Positions 1 through 9,140 of a DNA stretch of 64,000 nucleotides are shown in pieces. Source of the stretch: Ignavibacteria bacterium (GTDB lineage: Bacteria > Bacteroidota > Ignavibacteria > SZUA-365); contig JADKJW010000013.1 of assembly GCA_016720835.1 (NCBI GenBank), positions 77,974 through 141,973 on the forward strand, written 5' to 3'. Below the pieces are notes generated by a model that was given only the letters and a program-made list of their open reading frames with translations, ran no database searches and was not told where the DNA came from. How positions within the stretch are numbered: position 1 is the stretch's first letter; each line of letters starts with the position of its first letter. Position numbers and translations under genes: made by a program.

Positions 1-2
1 CT

Positions 3-197
3 CCTCTCGGTGTTCCCGGCGCCGTCCTCGGCGCAGTCGTCTCTCCCGATGCCGCGTCCTGCGGGCAACTTGTCGCCTGCGGCACTGGCGCCGTCCTGCT
101 GCTTGAAACCGAAACCGAACATGCCGGAATCTGCTCCGGGTATTCCCTCAGTAACCTGATCTGGACAGGAAAGGTGTTTGCTCATGGCCAATCGTAG
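3..197 (+). CDS. Formyltransferase-like protein, C-terminal fragment (gene starts before the window)
   Basis: An open frame runs in from the left edge and stops with TAG at 195-197, giving about 64 residues. The peptide has the pattern PGAVLGAVV, then LVACGTGAVLLLE, then a short tail. This resembles the C-terminal OB-fold of methionyl-tRNA formyltransferase and of sugar N-formyltransferases (PGxVL ... VxxGdGxLxLxxv). Its end overlaps the start of the deacetylase gene by 14 bases, so the two are probably co-transcribed. In a polysaccharide locus a sugar formyltransferase is more likely than a tRNA enzyme, but this is inference from context, since the catalytic half lies outside the window. Confidence 0.45.
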   Translation, partial: PLGVPGAVLGAVVSPDAASCGQLVACGTGAVLLLETETEHAGICSGYSLSNLIWTGKVFAHGQS

Positions 198-861
198 TAT
201 CGTCGTCATCGCCGCGCATCCGGATGATGAACTTCTGGGATGCGGTGGTACCGTCGCGCTGCATGTACGCGCCGGCGATCGGGTCACGCTTGTCCTTGCG
301 TGCGAGGGCGAATCCCTGCGATACGGCGAGGAGGGAGTAGGCCAGAAAGCGCATATCGATTGCGCCGCGGAGAAACTCGGTGTGCGCGACGTCCGTCACC
401 TCGGTTTTGCGGATCAACGACTCGACACCATCACGCTCACAGACCTCATCTCGCCACTTGAACTCGTCCTGCGCGAAACGCGGCCCTCCATCGTGTACGT
501 CCAGTATGGCGGCGACATCAATCGCGATCATCAGCTGCTTTTTCAGGCAGCCCTGGTTGCCACGCGGCCGACAGAGGAGTACATCACTGCGGTGTACGCG
601 TTCGATACCGCAAGCAGCACCGAGTGGGCATATCCGCGCTCCTTCGTCCCCGATACGTGGATTGATATCAGCGCCACCCTCGACGTGAAGCTGGAGGCGA
701 TGTCGTGTTACACCAGCGAGCTTCGCGAGTATCCGCATCCCCGTTCGATCGAGGCGCTGCGGCACAAGGCCCGCGCCTGGGGAAATCAGGCCTGCCTCGA
801 TGCAGCGGAGGTCTTCATGACCGTACGGGCGGTGTTCCGCGATGGCAAAACGCCTCTTTGA
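184..861 (+). CDS. PIG-L/LmbE family N-acetylglucosaminyl-type deacetylase
   Basis: The protein has 225 residues. Near the N terminus it carries the family's metal-binding motif AHPDDE (His12, Asp14, Asp15), and later GGDINRDHQ with Asp115 and His116, which matches the third metal-ligand region. PIG-L/LmbE enzymes are Zn-dependent de-N-acetylases of GlcNAc-linked substrates or related amides. The ATG at 184 is chosen over the in-frame TTG at 178 because the AGGAAAGG at 167-174 is properly spaced only from the ATG. The 3' end overlaps the following sugar transferase gene by 20 bases, so the two are translationally coupled. A role in making a free amino group on a surface sugar, perhaps for later formylation or acylation, is inferred from the neighbours. 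Confidence 0.85.
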   Translation: MANRSIVVIAAHPDDELLGCGGTVALHVRAGDRVTLVLACEGESLRYGEEGVGQKAHIDCAAEKLGVRDVRHLGFADQRLDTITLTDLISPLELVLRETRPSIVYVQYGGDINRDHQLLFQAALVATRPTEEYITAVYAFDTASSTEWAYPRSFVPDTWIDISATLDVKLEAMSCYTSELREYPHPRSIEALRHKARAWGNQACLDAAEVFMTVRAVFRDGKTPL

Positions 862-1507
862 CATCGTTTTTTCAACGGTGCTCCTTCTGTGCACGTCGCC
901 GCTGTTTCTCGTGGCGGCGATCGGTATCGTGGTCTCGGATCGCGGGCCGGTGTTCTTTCGGGCGCGCCGGAGCGGCGTGAAGGGTCGCGAATTCTCGATG
1001 ATGAAATTCCGGACCATGCGGATGCGGCAACCGCAGGGGGCGAGTGCCATCACCGCGCACCGGGACGCGCGGATCTTTCCGTTCGGCGCGTTTCTCCGCG
1101 CGTCGAAAATCGACGAGCTGCCGCAATTCCTCAATGTGCTCGCGGGCGACATGTCGGTGGTCGGGCCAAGGCCGGAAGATCCCGCCATCGTCGACGCGCA
1201 TTTCGGGGAGCGCGGGCGTGAAACACTGACTGTGCGTCCGGGAGTTGCGAGTCCCGGGAGCATTTTCAATTACACGGACGGCGAGCGCATGCTTCAGGGC
1301 GGCGACACCGAGCAGGTGTACGCGCAACAACTGCTCCCCGTCAAACTCGCGCTCGAACTCGTGTACGTGCGCAATGCATCGTTCTTCTACGATCTCAGAA
1401 TCATCGCTCGTACTGTGCTCGTGATCGCCGCCATGCTTGCGGGAAAAAGGCGTTTCGCTCCACCTCCAGAGATGGCCGTCGCCCGACGCCTGGGTCTCGT
1501 GCCCTGA
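842..1507 (+). CDS. Initiating sugar transferase (monotopic phosphoglycosyl transferase, bacterial sugar transferase family)
   Basis: The protein has 221 residues, the size of the short PglC/WcaJ-C type that lacks the extra membrane helices of WbaP. It has one N-terminal hydrophobic stretch (about residues 8-32), then the family pattern PVFFRARRSGVKGREF, MMKFRTM, and the core SKIDELPQFLNVLAGDMSVVGPRP, whose Asp-Glu pair is the catalytic dyad. These enzymes move a phosphosugar from a nucleotide sugar onto undecaprenyl phosphate at the inner membrane and start repeat-unit assembly. The gene overlaps the upstream deacetylase gene by 20 bases. The C-terminal tail after residue 185 is hydrophobic and then basic, and is not conserved in the family as far as I can tell. 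Confidence 0.9.
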   Translation: MAKRLFDIVFSTVLLLCTSPLFLVAAIGIVVSDRGPVFFRARRSGVKGREFSMMKFRTMRMRQPQGASAITAHRDARIFPFGAFLRASKIDELPQFLNVLAGDMSVVGPRPEDPAIVDAHFGERGRETLTVRPGVASPGSIFNYTDGERMLQGGDTEQVYAQQLLPVKLALELVYVRNASFFYDLRIIARTVLVIAAMLAGKRRFAPPPEMAVARRLGLVP

Positions 1508-1518
1508 AGGGACTTCCC

Positions 1519-3505
1519 ATGAAAGGAAAAATGTCCACAGCATCATCGATCCCGCGCACCAGTTCGGGAGCGGAACTCCCTCACACGCCTCCGGGCATTG
1601 GTTCGGGAGCGGAGCTCCTCACAACAGGGAGGCCGCGGGGACCCTCGCCTTCGCCCACCTGCGTCCGCCTCCGGCGACTGGGGGACAGGCTCAGGGCAGG
1701 CTCCAGGACCCCTCGCCTTCGCCCACCTGCGTCCGCCTCCGGCGGCCCCGGCGGACAGGCTCGGGGCAGGCTCCAGGGCTGCTGTCTTTCTCCCCACTCC
1801 ACACCTGCGTCCGCCTTCGGCGGACTTCGGTGCGCAGGCCTGCTCCTCACCTACGTCCCGAAATACGGGACTTCGGTGAGCTGGCCCACTCTTTTCCTTT
1901 TCATGGCGCTGCTCTCCGCCACCGCCGTCGCGCAGGTTGTCAACGTCCCCGTCCGTCATCCGGTGTACGATTATCTCGACCGCATCGAGGCGCGATACGG
2001 CGTGTCGCTCCTGCAGTTCTCGCGACCGCTGCCGCGCATCGCGATCGCGAAGGCGATCGATTCGCTCGCTCGCGGACCGTTCCGGCTCATCCCCTACGAT
2101 AAAAAGCAGTGCGCGTACTACGCGGAAGAATTCGCCGAGGAACTGCGCCGTCTGCATGCAGCGGATACCGCGGTCAGGGTTCCGCAGGGCGAGCGCTGGA
2201 ATCTCGCGACACTGCGCGTGCACACGCCGGCGGAGACCTTCCTCGCCGCCGATCTGGTGGGCCGGGTACGGTTCGAGAAGCGCGAGGAGACGGACGATCT
2301 GATCGCGCGCTCGAACGGCGTGCAGGTCTACGGCTATGTGGGGCGCAATCTCGGCGCCTTCATGCGCTGGGTCGACAACGGCGTCAAGGGGAATCCTCTC
2401 GATCCGCTGAGTCTCCGCACCCCGGAGCAGGGCGTGGTGAAGGGTCCTCCCGCCACGTCGAAGTCCTATGAGTTCGAGGTCGCGGAGGCGCAGTTCTTCT
2501 ATTCCACCCCCTGGCTCACGGTCGGCGCGCAGAAAATGGACCGCTGGCTGGGAAGCGGCCGCGACGGCGCGATCATCCTGTCGGACAAATCTCCGTCGTC
2601 GCCCGAACTGTATTTTCGCGTCGCGCTCGCCGACTGGCTGCACTTCGAATACTCGCACGCGTGGCTCTTTTCGGATGTCGCCGATTCCGTGCGCATGAAA
2701 ATCGGCCAGAAATTCTACAAGACGAAGTACCTCGCGGCGCACGTCCTCACCGCGCGCATCACTCCCGGGCTGCAGCTCGCGCTCGGGGTCGATCATCTAC
2801 AGCGAGACTGACGTCAACCTGCTCTTCCTGATCCCGGTGATCTCCTTCCGCGCGGCGGACCGGTGGACGCGGGCGAGCACGGGGAACTCGCAGTTTTTCC
2901 TGGACGCGCGGTATACGCCGACGCGCCACGTGACCGTGTACGGCACGCTGTTCATCGACGAAATGGATGTCGGCAAGGTGCTCTCGCTCGCGAAGACGGA
3001 CGTCGACTACCAGGTCGCGTTCACCGCGGGCGCGACGCTGACGGACCTGACGTACGGCCTGTTCCGTCTGCCGTCCGAGACGCGTCTGGAATGCTCGCGC
3101 GTTTTCCCGTTCGCGTACCGGAATGTCGTCGCGTCGCAGCAGTACACCTCGCATCAGATCGTCCTCGGACATTGGATCGGCACGAACGCCGACGTCGTGA
3201 GCGTCACGCACACCATGCACCCGGACAGGGGCTGGGACGTCACCGGCACCGCCTCCTTCGCGCGCTTCGGCGATCGCACGGCCGTGCAGGGGGGATCTCC
3301 CCGCATGCAGCCGGCATTTCTTGCGGGGCATGAATTTTCGGCCCTGACCGTCAGCGGAGCGCTGCGCTGGACGCCGCTGCACGACCTGAGCGCGCGGGGC
3401 CTCGTCGCGTACACCACCATCGACACGGAGGCCGCATTCACCGGGAGCGGTCCCTATGTTCCCGGGCTCACCATCGGCGTCATGGCCTCGTACGGGCTGT
3501 ATTGA
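1519..3505 (+). pseudogene. Wzi-like capsule-assembly outer-membrane protein, frameshifted
   Basis: Two overlapping frames read as one protein. The first (1519-2811) holds a hydrophobic signal segment WPTLFLFMALLSATAVAQ followed by a mature start RHPVYDYLDRIEARYGV. The second continues through IIYSETDVNLLFLIPV to a C terminus ending YGLY at 3505. The junction is at about 2787-2790. Restoring two bases (or removing one) would give LALGESIIYSE, which fits the conserved E(S)xIYxx segment of Wzi-type barrels. The family anchors or assembles capsular polysaccharide at the outer membrane, which suits the surrounding locus. The reading frame also contains a 119-codon Pro/Arg-rich extension (1519-1875) made of repeat DNA that separates MKGKM from the hydrophobic core. 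An alternative start is GTG at 1876. I cannot tell real decay from sequencing error. Confidence 0.65.
1562..1875 (+). repeat. Repeat block with hairpins inside the Wzi-like gene's signal-sequence region
   Basis: GTTCGGGAGCGGA occurs at 1562 and 1601. A 68-base unit starting CCTCGCCTTCGCCCACC begins at 1643 and again at 1711, and both copies end in GGCAGGCTCCAGG. Each unit carries GTCCGCC with a GGCGGAC partner, and a clean GTCCGCC-TTC-GGCGGAC hairpin lies at 1809-1825. A further TCCCGAAATACGGGA palindrome lies at 1856-1870. The block keeps the reading frame open and looks like a cluster of short palindromic, REP-like elements rather than ancestral coding sequence. Confidence 0.7.
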
Positions 3506-3570
3506 CGGCACGCGGATGCGGGTCCGGCATGCGAAGGGCGTTGCCTCCCTGCCATCGACGGAGAGGGAAA

Positions 3571-3601
3571 TGTGATTTTCACTTCGGGCGTCGTATTTTC
3601 A
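3571..3601 (+). promoter_or_regulatory. Candidate FCB-type promoter for the CapD-like gene
   Basis: TGTG at 3571-3574, a 19-base spacer, then TATTTTCA at 3594-3601. This approximates the Bacteroidota -33 TTTG / -7 TAnnTTTG pattern. It lies about 90 bases before the first ATG of the CapD-like protein. The -33 match is 3 of 4. Confidence 0.35.
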
Positions 3602-3688
3602 TATGATTGAATCCATTTTCGTATTCAGCGCCATGGCCGGGGATACCCGCGTCATCGGCCGCGAGCCGGACAGACAACACCACCTGGC

Positions 3689-5670
3689 ATGAGACGACGA
3701 GCCTCCTTACTGATACGCATGCGGAACAGGCATTACCTCCTGTTCGATCTCGTGGCCATGCTGTTGATTCCCGCGATCGCGCTGTCGCTGCGGCTCGAGA
3801 ACATGCTGAACTGGTCGGCCTTCTGGAATTCGATTTACGTGTACACGGCCTGCTCGGTGGTCATCAAGCTGCTGATCTATTACAAGCTGGGCATGTACGA
3901 CAGGCTGTGGCGCTATGCGAGCATCGAGGAAGTGTCGGTGATCCTGATCGCGATCTTCACCGCGGGATTCACGTTCAACATCATCTACCTCCTGCTGCTC
4001 CCGCTGTTTCCGCACATCCCGCGGTCCATCCCGCGCTCGGTCCCCGCCATCGATCTCATGCTCTCGCTGTTCATCAACGGCGGCATACGGCTGCTCAGCC
4101 GCATGTACAACACGGAGAGCAAGAAGTCCGGCATGGAAGTGGACACGATGAAGAGCGTCCTCATCATCGGCGCCGGCAATTCCGGGACGATGATCGCGAA
4201 GGAGATGCTGCGCAATCCCGCGAGCGGATTGAATCCCGTCGGATTCATCGACGACGACCGCCGCAAGCAGGGCGGCATCATCTACGGCATTCCGGTGCTC
4301 GGAGGCCGCGACGAGATCGCGGAGGCGTGCAGAAGCTGAAGGTGTCACAGATTCTTATCGCCATGCCGTCGTCGTCGGGCAAGACGATCCAGTCGATCCT
4401 GAAGGTGACGGAGCCGCTGAAGATCAAGACGCGGACGCTGCCCAGCGTCAGCGAGCTGTTGAACGACACGGTCGAGCTGAAGCAGTTCCGCGAAATCCGC
4501 ATCGACGATCTCCTGCGTCGCGATCCGGTGAAGACGGACATGTCGAATGTGCGCAGCATGCTGCAGGGGCAGCGCGTGCTCGTCACGGGCGCGGGCGGCT
4601 CCATCGGATCGGAGATGTGCCGTCTCGTCGCGCAATGCCGGCCGTCCGAATTGTGCCTGCTGGGGCACGGCGAGAATTCCATTCACGCCATCCACCGCGA
4701 GCTGTCGCAGGCCTATCCCGAGCTGGCGCTGCCGACCATCATCGCGGACATCCGCGACGATTCCCGCATCCGCCAGATGCTCGAGGCGCACCGCCCGCGG
4801 TACATCTACCACGCCGCGGCGCACAAGCACGTGCCGCTGATGGAAGACAACATCGTGGACGCGCTGACGAACAACGTGCTGGGCACGATCACGCTGCTGC
4901 GGAACGCGCGCGCGACGGGGGTGGAGAATGTGACGCTGATTTCCACCGACAAGGCGGTGCATCCGTACAGCGTGATGGGCGTGACGAAGCGCATGGCCGA
5001 GCTGGCCCTGCAGTTGTGCGCCCGGGAGAACGGCACGCATTATGCGGCGGTGCGTTTCGGAAACGTGCTCGGCAGTCGCGGGAGCGTGGTGCCGCTGTTC
5101 ACGGCCCAGATCGCGGCGGGCGGACCGATCACCATCACCGATCCCGAAATGCGGCGCTACTTCATGACCATTCCGGAGGCCGTGCAGCTGGTGCTGCAGG
5201 CCTCGACGCTGCGCGGCAACGGCCAGATTTTCGTGCTCGACATGGGCGAGCCGGTGCGCGTGCTCGATCTCGCGCTCGATCTCGTCGAATTGTCGGGGCT
5301 GAAACCCTACAAGGACATCGACATCGTCTTCACGGGGCTGCGTCCGGGCGAGAAGCTCAGCGAGGCGCTGTTCCGCGAGGGAGAAGTTTTCACGCGGTCG
5401 AAGCACGAGAAGATATTCGTTGTCGCCGATCCGGCGATGAACGGCAAGGGCAACGGGCACGCCCCGCTGCCTGTCGACGCCGTCACGCCCGGAGCGGGGA
5501 TCAGGACGCTCGACGAGTTTGAGCAGTTCGTCCGCGAGAACATTCTCAGCATCGACCACAAGAACACTTCCGCCATCCTCGAGGGGATTAAAAAGCTCGT
5601 TCCCGAATTCGTGTCGCTCGAAGACGCGCGACCGAACGGGCACGATGAGGAACATGTGGAGCGGGGGTGA
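3689..5670 (+). pseudogene. CapD/FlaA1-type UDP-sugar 4,6-dehydratase/epimerase, frameshifted
   Basis: The N-terminal part (3689-4339) has four hydrophobic helices and a first Rossmann domain with IIGAGNSGTMIA. The C-terminal part (to 5670) has the catalytic short-chain dehydrogenase domain with VLVTGAGGSIGSEM, the Ser-Thr-Asp-Lys segment ISTDKAVHP and YSVMGVTKRMAE. Together they are a full-length membrane-anchored nucleotide-sugar dehydratase of the WbpM/PglF/CapD class (about 660 residues). Such enzymes make UDP-4-keto-6-deoxy sugars from UDP-GlcNAc. The frames join at about 4329: the text reads GAGGCGTGCAG where GAGGCGGTGCAG would give EAVQKLKVSQILIA, so a single G appears to be missing. 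All motifs are intact on both sides, so a sequence error is plausible. Confidence 0.8.
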
Positions 5671-5715
5671 GCGTGCGGTCGAATGACGGGATCCTGAGCC
5701 GCTGATCGAACCCCG

Positions 5716-5742
5716 GTCATCCTTCGTTTCGCTCAGGATGAC
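5716..5742. repeat. Imperfect palindrome of the GTCATCC...GGATGAC type
   Basis: GTCATCCT, an 11-base middle TCGTTTCGCTC, then AGGATGAC, lying in the 100-base gap between the CapD-like gene and gmd. Read on the minus strand it is GTCATCCTGAGCG..., a wording I recall as a dispersed intergenic repeat in several bacterial genomes. Only one copy is visible here. Confidence 0.5.
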
Positions 5743-5770
5743 ATAACCCTACCTATTCATCACCATTCAC

Positions 5771-6811
5771 ATGAAAACAGCGCTCATCACCGGCATCACC
5801 GGACAGGACGGATCGTACCTCGCGGAGTTTCTCCTCGACAAGGGATACACCGTGCACGGCATTCTGCGCCGCAGCAGTTCCTTCAACACCGGCCGCATCG
5901 ATCATCTCTACAACGACGCGGCGATCCTCAACAGCAGGCTCTTTCTGCACTACGGGGATCTGACGGATTCGAGCAACCTCAACAGGCTGCTCGAGCGCAT
6001 CCAACCCGACGAGGTCTACAATCTCGCCGCGCAGAGCCACGTGAAGGTCTCCTTCGAAGTGCCGGAGTACACGGCGGAAGTGGACGCCATCGGCACGCTG
6101 CGCTTCCTTGACGCCATCAAGGAGACGGGGGTGAAGACGCGATTCTACCAGGCCTCGACCAGCGAGCTGTACGGCAAGGTGCAGGAAATCCCGCAGACGG
6201 AGCGCACGCCGTTCTATCCGCGTTCGCCCTACGCGGTGGCAAAGATCTACGGGTACTGGATCGTGGTGAACTACCGGGAAGCCTACGGATTGTATGCATG
6301 CAACGGCATTCTGTTCAATCACGAATCCCCGCGCCGGGGTGAAACCTTCGTCACGCGCAAGATCACGCGCGCCGCGGCGCGCATCAAGGCGGGCCTGCAG
6401 ACGGGCCTCACCTTGGGCAACCTCGGCGCCAAGCGCGACTGGGGGTACGCGCCGGAGTACGTCGAGGCGATGTGGCTGATGCTGCAGCAGGACGTCCCGG
6501 ACGATTTCGTGATCGCGACGGGCGAGACCCACACCGTGCGCGACTTCGCGTCGGTCGCCTTCTCGGAGCTTGGCATCGAGCTCGCGTGGGAAGGCGACGG
6601 GGAGACGGAAGCCGGCCGCGACCGCGCGAGCGGCGCCGTGCTCGTCAGCGTCAACCCCGCATACTACCGTCCCACCGAAGTGGAACTGCTCATCGGCGAT
6701 CCCTCGAAGGCGAAGGAAAAACTCGGCTGGCAGCCGAAGGTCACGTTCGAAGAACTGGCCCGCATGATGGCACGGTCGGATTACGAGAAGGTGGTCAAGC
6801 GCGGGTATTGA
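5771..6811 (+). CDS. gmd: GDP-mannose 4,6-dehydratase
   Basis: The protein has 346 residues, the usual size. It starts with the cofactor loop GITGQDGSY (about residues 8-16), and has the RRSSSFNT segment, the LAAQSHV motif, the catalytic STSELYG and the YAVAK (Tyr-x3-Lys) pair. It also contains NHESPRRGE and GNLGAKRDWGYAPEYVEAMW, typical of Gmd and distinguishing it from other SDR dehydratases. It converts GDP-D-mannose to GDP-4-keto-6-deoxy-D-mannose in the cytoplasm using bound NADP. The next gene, fcl, completes GDP-L-fucose synthesis, so the pair forms a two-step pathway. No strong ribosome binding site is visible before the ATG; the start is set by homology. Confidence 0.97.
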   Translation: MKTALITGITGQDGSYLAEFLLDKGYTVHGILRRSSSFNTGRIDHLYNDAAILNSRLFLHYGDLTDSSNLNRLLERIQPDEVYNLAAQSHVKVSFEVPEYTAEVDAIGTLRFLDAIKETGVKTRFYQASTSELYGKVQEIPQTERTPFYPRSPYAVAKIYGYWIVVNYREAYGLYACNGILFNHESPRRGETFVTRKITRAAARIKAGLQTGLTLGNLGAKRDWGYAPEYVEAMWLMLQQDVPDDFVIATGETHTVRDFASVAFSELGIELAWEGDGETEAGRDRASGAVLVSVNPAYYRPTEVELLIGDPSKAKEKLGWQPKVTFEELARMMARSDYEKVVKRGY

Positions 6812-6864
6812 AGCGACGCGGGCCTACCCATCTCGCATCTCGCATCTTTCATATCCCTGATCAC

Positions 6865-7902
6865 ATGCAAGCGAATACAATGACACCACACGATACCATC
6901 TACATCGCGGGGCACACCGGCATGGTCGGGTCGGCGATCCGACGACGCCTGGAAAACAAAGGATATTCGAAGCTGATAGTCCGCGATCTTGACGCGCTGG
7001 ATCTGACGCGGCAGGCCGCCGTGGAGGAGTTCTTCGACGCGGTGAAGCCCGCGTACGTGTTTCTCGCGGCGGCGCGTGTGGGAGGCATACAGGCCAACAA
7101 CACGCTGCGCGCCGAGTTCCTGTATCAGAATCTGCAGATTCAATCCAACGTCATCCATGCGGCATGGCGTTTCGGCGCGCGGAAGCTGCTGTTTCTGGGT
7201 TCCTCGTGCATTTATCCGAAGCTCGCGCCGCAGCCGATACGCGAGGACGCGCTGCTCACCAGCGAGCTGGAGCAGACCAACGAGCCGTACGCGATCGCCA
7301 AGATCGCCGGGCTGAAGATGTGCGAGTCGTATCACCGGCAGTACGGCGCGAACTTCATCGCGGCGATGCCGACGAACCTCTACGGGCCGAACGACAATTT
7401 CGATCTGCGCTCGAGCCACGTGCTGCCCGCGCTGCTGCGCAAATTCCATCTCGCGCGCCTGCTCGCCGAGGGCGCGGAAGCCGCCGTGATGGCGGATCTC
7501 GGCGCCGCGGACATGGACGCCGCGCGCGCGCGGCTTGCCGAGGCGGGGGTCTTCGCCGATCGCGTGGAAGTCTGGGGCACGGGCACGCCGCGCCGCGAGT
7601 TCCTGCACGTGGACGACTGCGCGTCCGCCCTTGTGCACCTGATGGAAACGTACGACGAGGAACCCTTCGTGAACATCGGCTGCGGCGAAGACGTCTCCAT
7701 CCGCGAGCTCGCCGGGCTGGTGCGCGATGCCGCCGGATTTTCCGGAGAGATCACCTTCAACGACTCGTATCCCGACGGCACGCCCCGCAAACTCCTCGAC
7801 GTGTCGCGTCTCGACGCGCTCGGGTGGAAGGCGTCCATTTCGCTCCGCGACGGCATCGCGCGCACGGTCGCGCAATACCGGGAGACACGCGGCCGGATCT
7901 GA
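6865..7902 (+). CDS. fcl: GDP-L-fucose synthase (GDP-4-keto-6-deoxymannose 3,5-epimerase/4-reductase)
   Basis: The protein has about 345 residues. Features are the NADP loop AGHTGMVGSAI, the VFLAAARVGGI segment, LLFLGSSCIYPK with the catalytic Ser, the NEPYAIAKIAGLKMC Tyr-x3-Lys pair and NLYGPNDNFD, all characteristic of Fcl/WcaG. It performs double epimerisation and reduction to give GDP-L-fucose. It follows gmd by 53 bases, and the order gmd-fcl is the common one. Two in-frame ATGs (6865 and 6880) are possible; the first is used. The gene carries an insert around residues 195-230, rich in Ala/Arg, that is also present in several Fcl homologues I know. An intrinsic terminator follows directly, so this ends the transcription unit. 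Confidence 0.96.
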   Translation: MQANTMTPHDTIYIAGHTGMVGSAIRRRLENKGYSKLIVRDLDALDLTRQAAVEEFFDAVKPAYVFLAAARVGGIQANNTLRAEFLYQNLQIQSNVIHAAWRFGARKLLFLGSSCIYPKLAPQPIREDALLTSELEQTNEPYAIAKIAGLKMCESYHRQYGANFIAAMPTNLYGPNDNFDLRSSHVLPALLRKFHLARLLAEGAEAAVMADLGAADMDAARARLAEAGVFADRVEVWGTGTPRREFLHVDDCASALVHLMETYDEEPFVNIGCGEDVSIRELAGLVRDAAGFSGEITFNDSYPDGTPRKLLDVSRLDALGWKASISLRDGIARTVAQYRETRGRI

Positions 7903-7922
7903 TCCGCAACGCGACGATGTGC

Positions 7923-7961
7923 AACGCCCGGTTCACCGCAGTGAGCCGGGCGTTTTTTTTC
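7923..7961 (+). terminator. Intrinsic terminator after fcl
   Basis: A 14-base stem AACGCCCGGTTCAC / GTGAGCCGGGCGTT with a CGCA loop, continuing into a run of T (7953-7960). It is a textbook rho-independent terminator 20 bases after the fcl stop. Confidence 0.92.
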
Positions 7962-7987
7962 GGCGCGGGTATCGGCCCGCGCGGTGA

Positions 7988-9007
7988 TCAGAAATACAGG
8001 CCGAAGGCGATCACATGCGGCGTGATGCGCAGGGCGGGGGCGGGAAACTTGATGTAGTTCAGGTAGTGCTTCACGGTTTCCCACACGCCGTTGTCGGAGG
8101 GCAGAATTTTGGTGACATCCACATCCAGCGCAAGGTAGAGCTCGATGCTGCCGCTGGTCCGCTCCGGATGCCGCGCGTCGTACCCGTTCAAGGACTCGTC
8201 CACCCCGAAGCCGGCGGCGAGGGCCAGCCAGGCGGGCCACCAGCGCGCGGCGCTCTTCGGCAGCAGCGATTTCATGCGGGCGGACAGCCAGTAGGTCTGG
8301 TTGATGTAATCGTCGTTCCACGTGCCGGTGTGCTTGATCACGGTGAAGTACTTGTCGGTGTGGCGGAGGTAGCTGAATTTCACGTCGAACGCCGCGAGCG
8401 TCGGGCTGTACACCTTGAGCGTGGTGAACAGCGAGCCGAGGCTTCCCGAGGCGACGTCCCAGACGCTGTATCCCCAGCGCGTCGAGAAGCCGTCCTTGAT
8501 TTCAATCACCATCTGCACGAAGACGCTGAGTCCGAAGCCGTACCAGGCCGACGCCTCCCTGCCGAGGCCCGACCAGCGCAGACCATCCGAGAACATGTCC
8601 GCGGCGATCGCGCCGCCGTACACATGGGCCAGCTTGTCGATGTTGCGGGAATAGATCAGGTCGGCGCCGTCGTCGAAATGGAAGCTCGTGTTGCCGTCCT
8701 TCCACCAGGCATCCTGTGCGTAGAGGTAGGTGGCCGCGAGGGTGCCGGCCGCCACGGCGCTGACGCCGGCGAAGCGCCATCCGTTGAAGGACGACTGCTT
8801 TACGGCGGTGCTGTCGGCGGGCGCCGGGCGCGCGGGTGTGGCCGCGGAAGCATCCGCTGCGTCGTCGCGCATGCGGGAGCCCGGGATAATCCCGGAGGTA
8901 TCCCCGACCGGGGAACGCTCCTCAACGGCGTGCCTGACGGAGTCCTGCGCGCGGGCGAACGCGAACAGCGAGAGGAGCAACAGCGGGAGAAACGAGAAAT
9001 GGGACAC
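7988..9007 (-). CDS. DUF2279 (YfiM-like) envelope protein
   Basis: The protein has 339 residues, starting with GTG (SHFSFLPLLLLSLFAFARAQ), a clear signal peptide cut after ARAQ. After a low-complexity Ala/Pro linker it has the DUF2279 pattern: FAGVSAVAAGTLAATYLY, WWKDGNTSFHF, NIDKLAHVYGGAI, then WSGLGREASAWYGFG and EIKDGFSTRWGYSVWDVASG. The family comprises predicted periplasmic or outer-membrane-associated proteins of unknown function. A weak promoter-like TATTTTCG lies on the minus strand at 9043-9036. The gene converges with fcl and shares the downstream region holding its terminator. Confidence 0.75.
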   Translation of the reverse strand: MSHFSFLPLLLLSLFAFARAQDSVRHAVEERSPVGDTSGIIPGSRMRDDAADASAATPARPAPADSTAVKQSSFNGWRFAGVSAVAAGTLAATYLYAQDAWWKDGNTSFHFDDGADLIYSRNIDKLAHVYGGAIAADMFSDGLRWSGLGREASAWYGFGLSVFVQMVIEIKDGFSTRWGYSVWDVASGSLGSLFTTLKVYSPTLAAFDVKFSYLRHTDKYFTVIKHTGTWNDDYINQTYWLSARMKSLLPKSAARWWPAWLALAAGFGVDESLNGYDARHPERTSGSIELYLALDVDVTKILPSDNGVWETVKHYLNYIKFPAPALRITPHVIAFGLYF

Positions 9008-9093
9008 GATGCGCGACGAGTATCAATGACGAAATCGAAAATATCCTGTTAAACTAGCGGCAGGGCGGATGATTTCCGAATGCGCCGCAGACG

Positions 9094-9123
9094 AAAAAAG
9101 CCCGGGACGATCCGGGCTTTTTT
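9094..9123. terminator. Bidirectional intrinsic terminator hairpin
   Basis: AAAAAAGCCCGG, a short loop, then CCGGGCTTTTTT. The A-run and T-run make it work in both directions. It lies directly after the minus-strand gene ending at 9141, for which it is the natural terminator. Confidence 0.9.
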
Positions 9124-9140
9124 CATCTCGCGGGGATGAT

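Noticed and set aside
1643..1778. 68-base repeats considered as CRISPR or an insertion sequence
   Set aside because: Only two contiguous copies without spacers, no transposase and no target duplication; a palindromic repeat cluster fits better.
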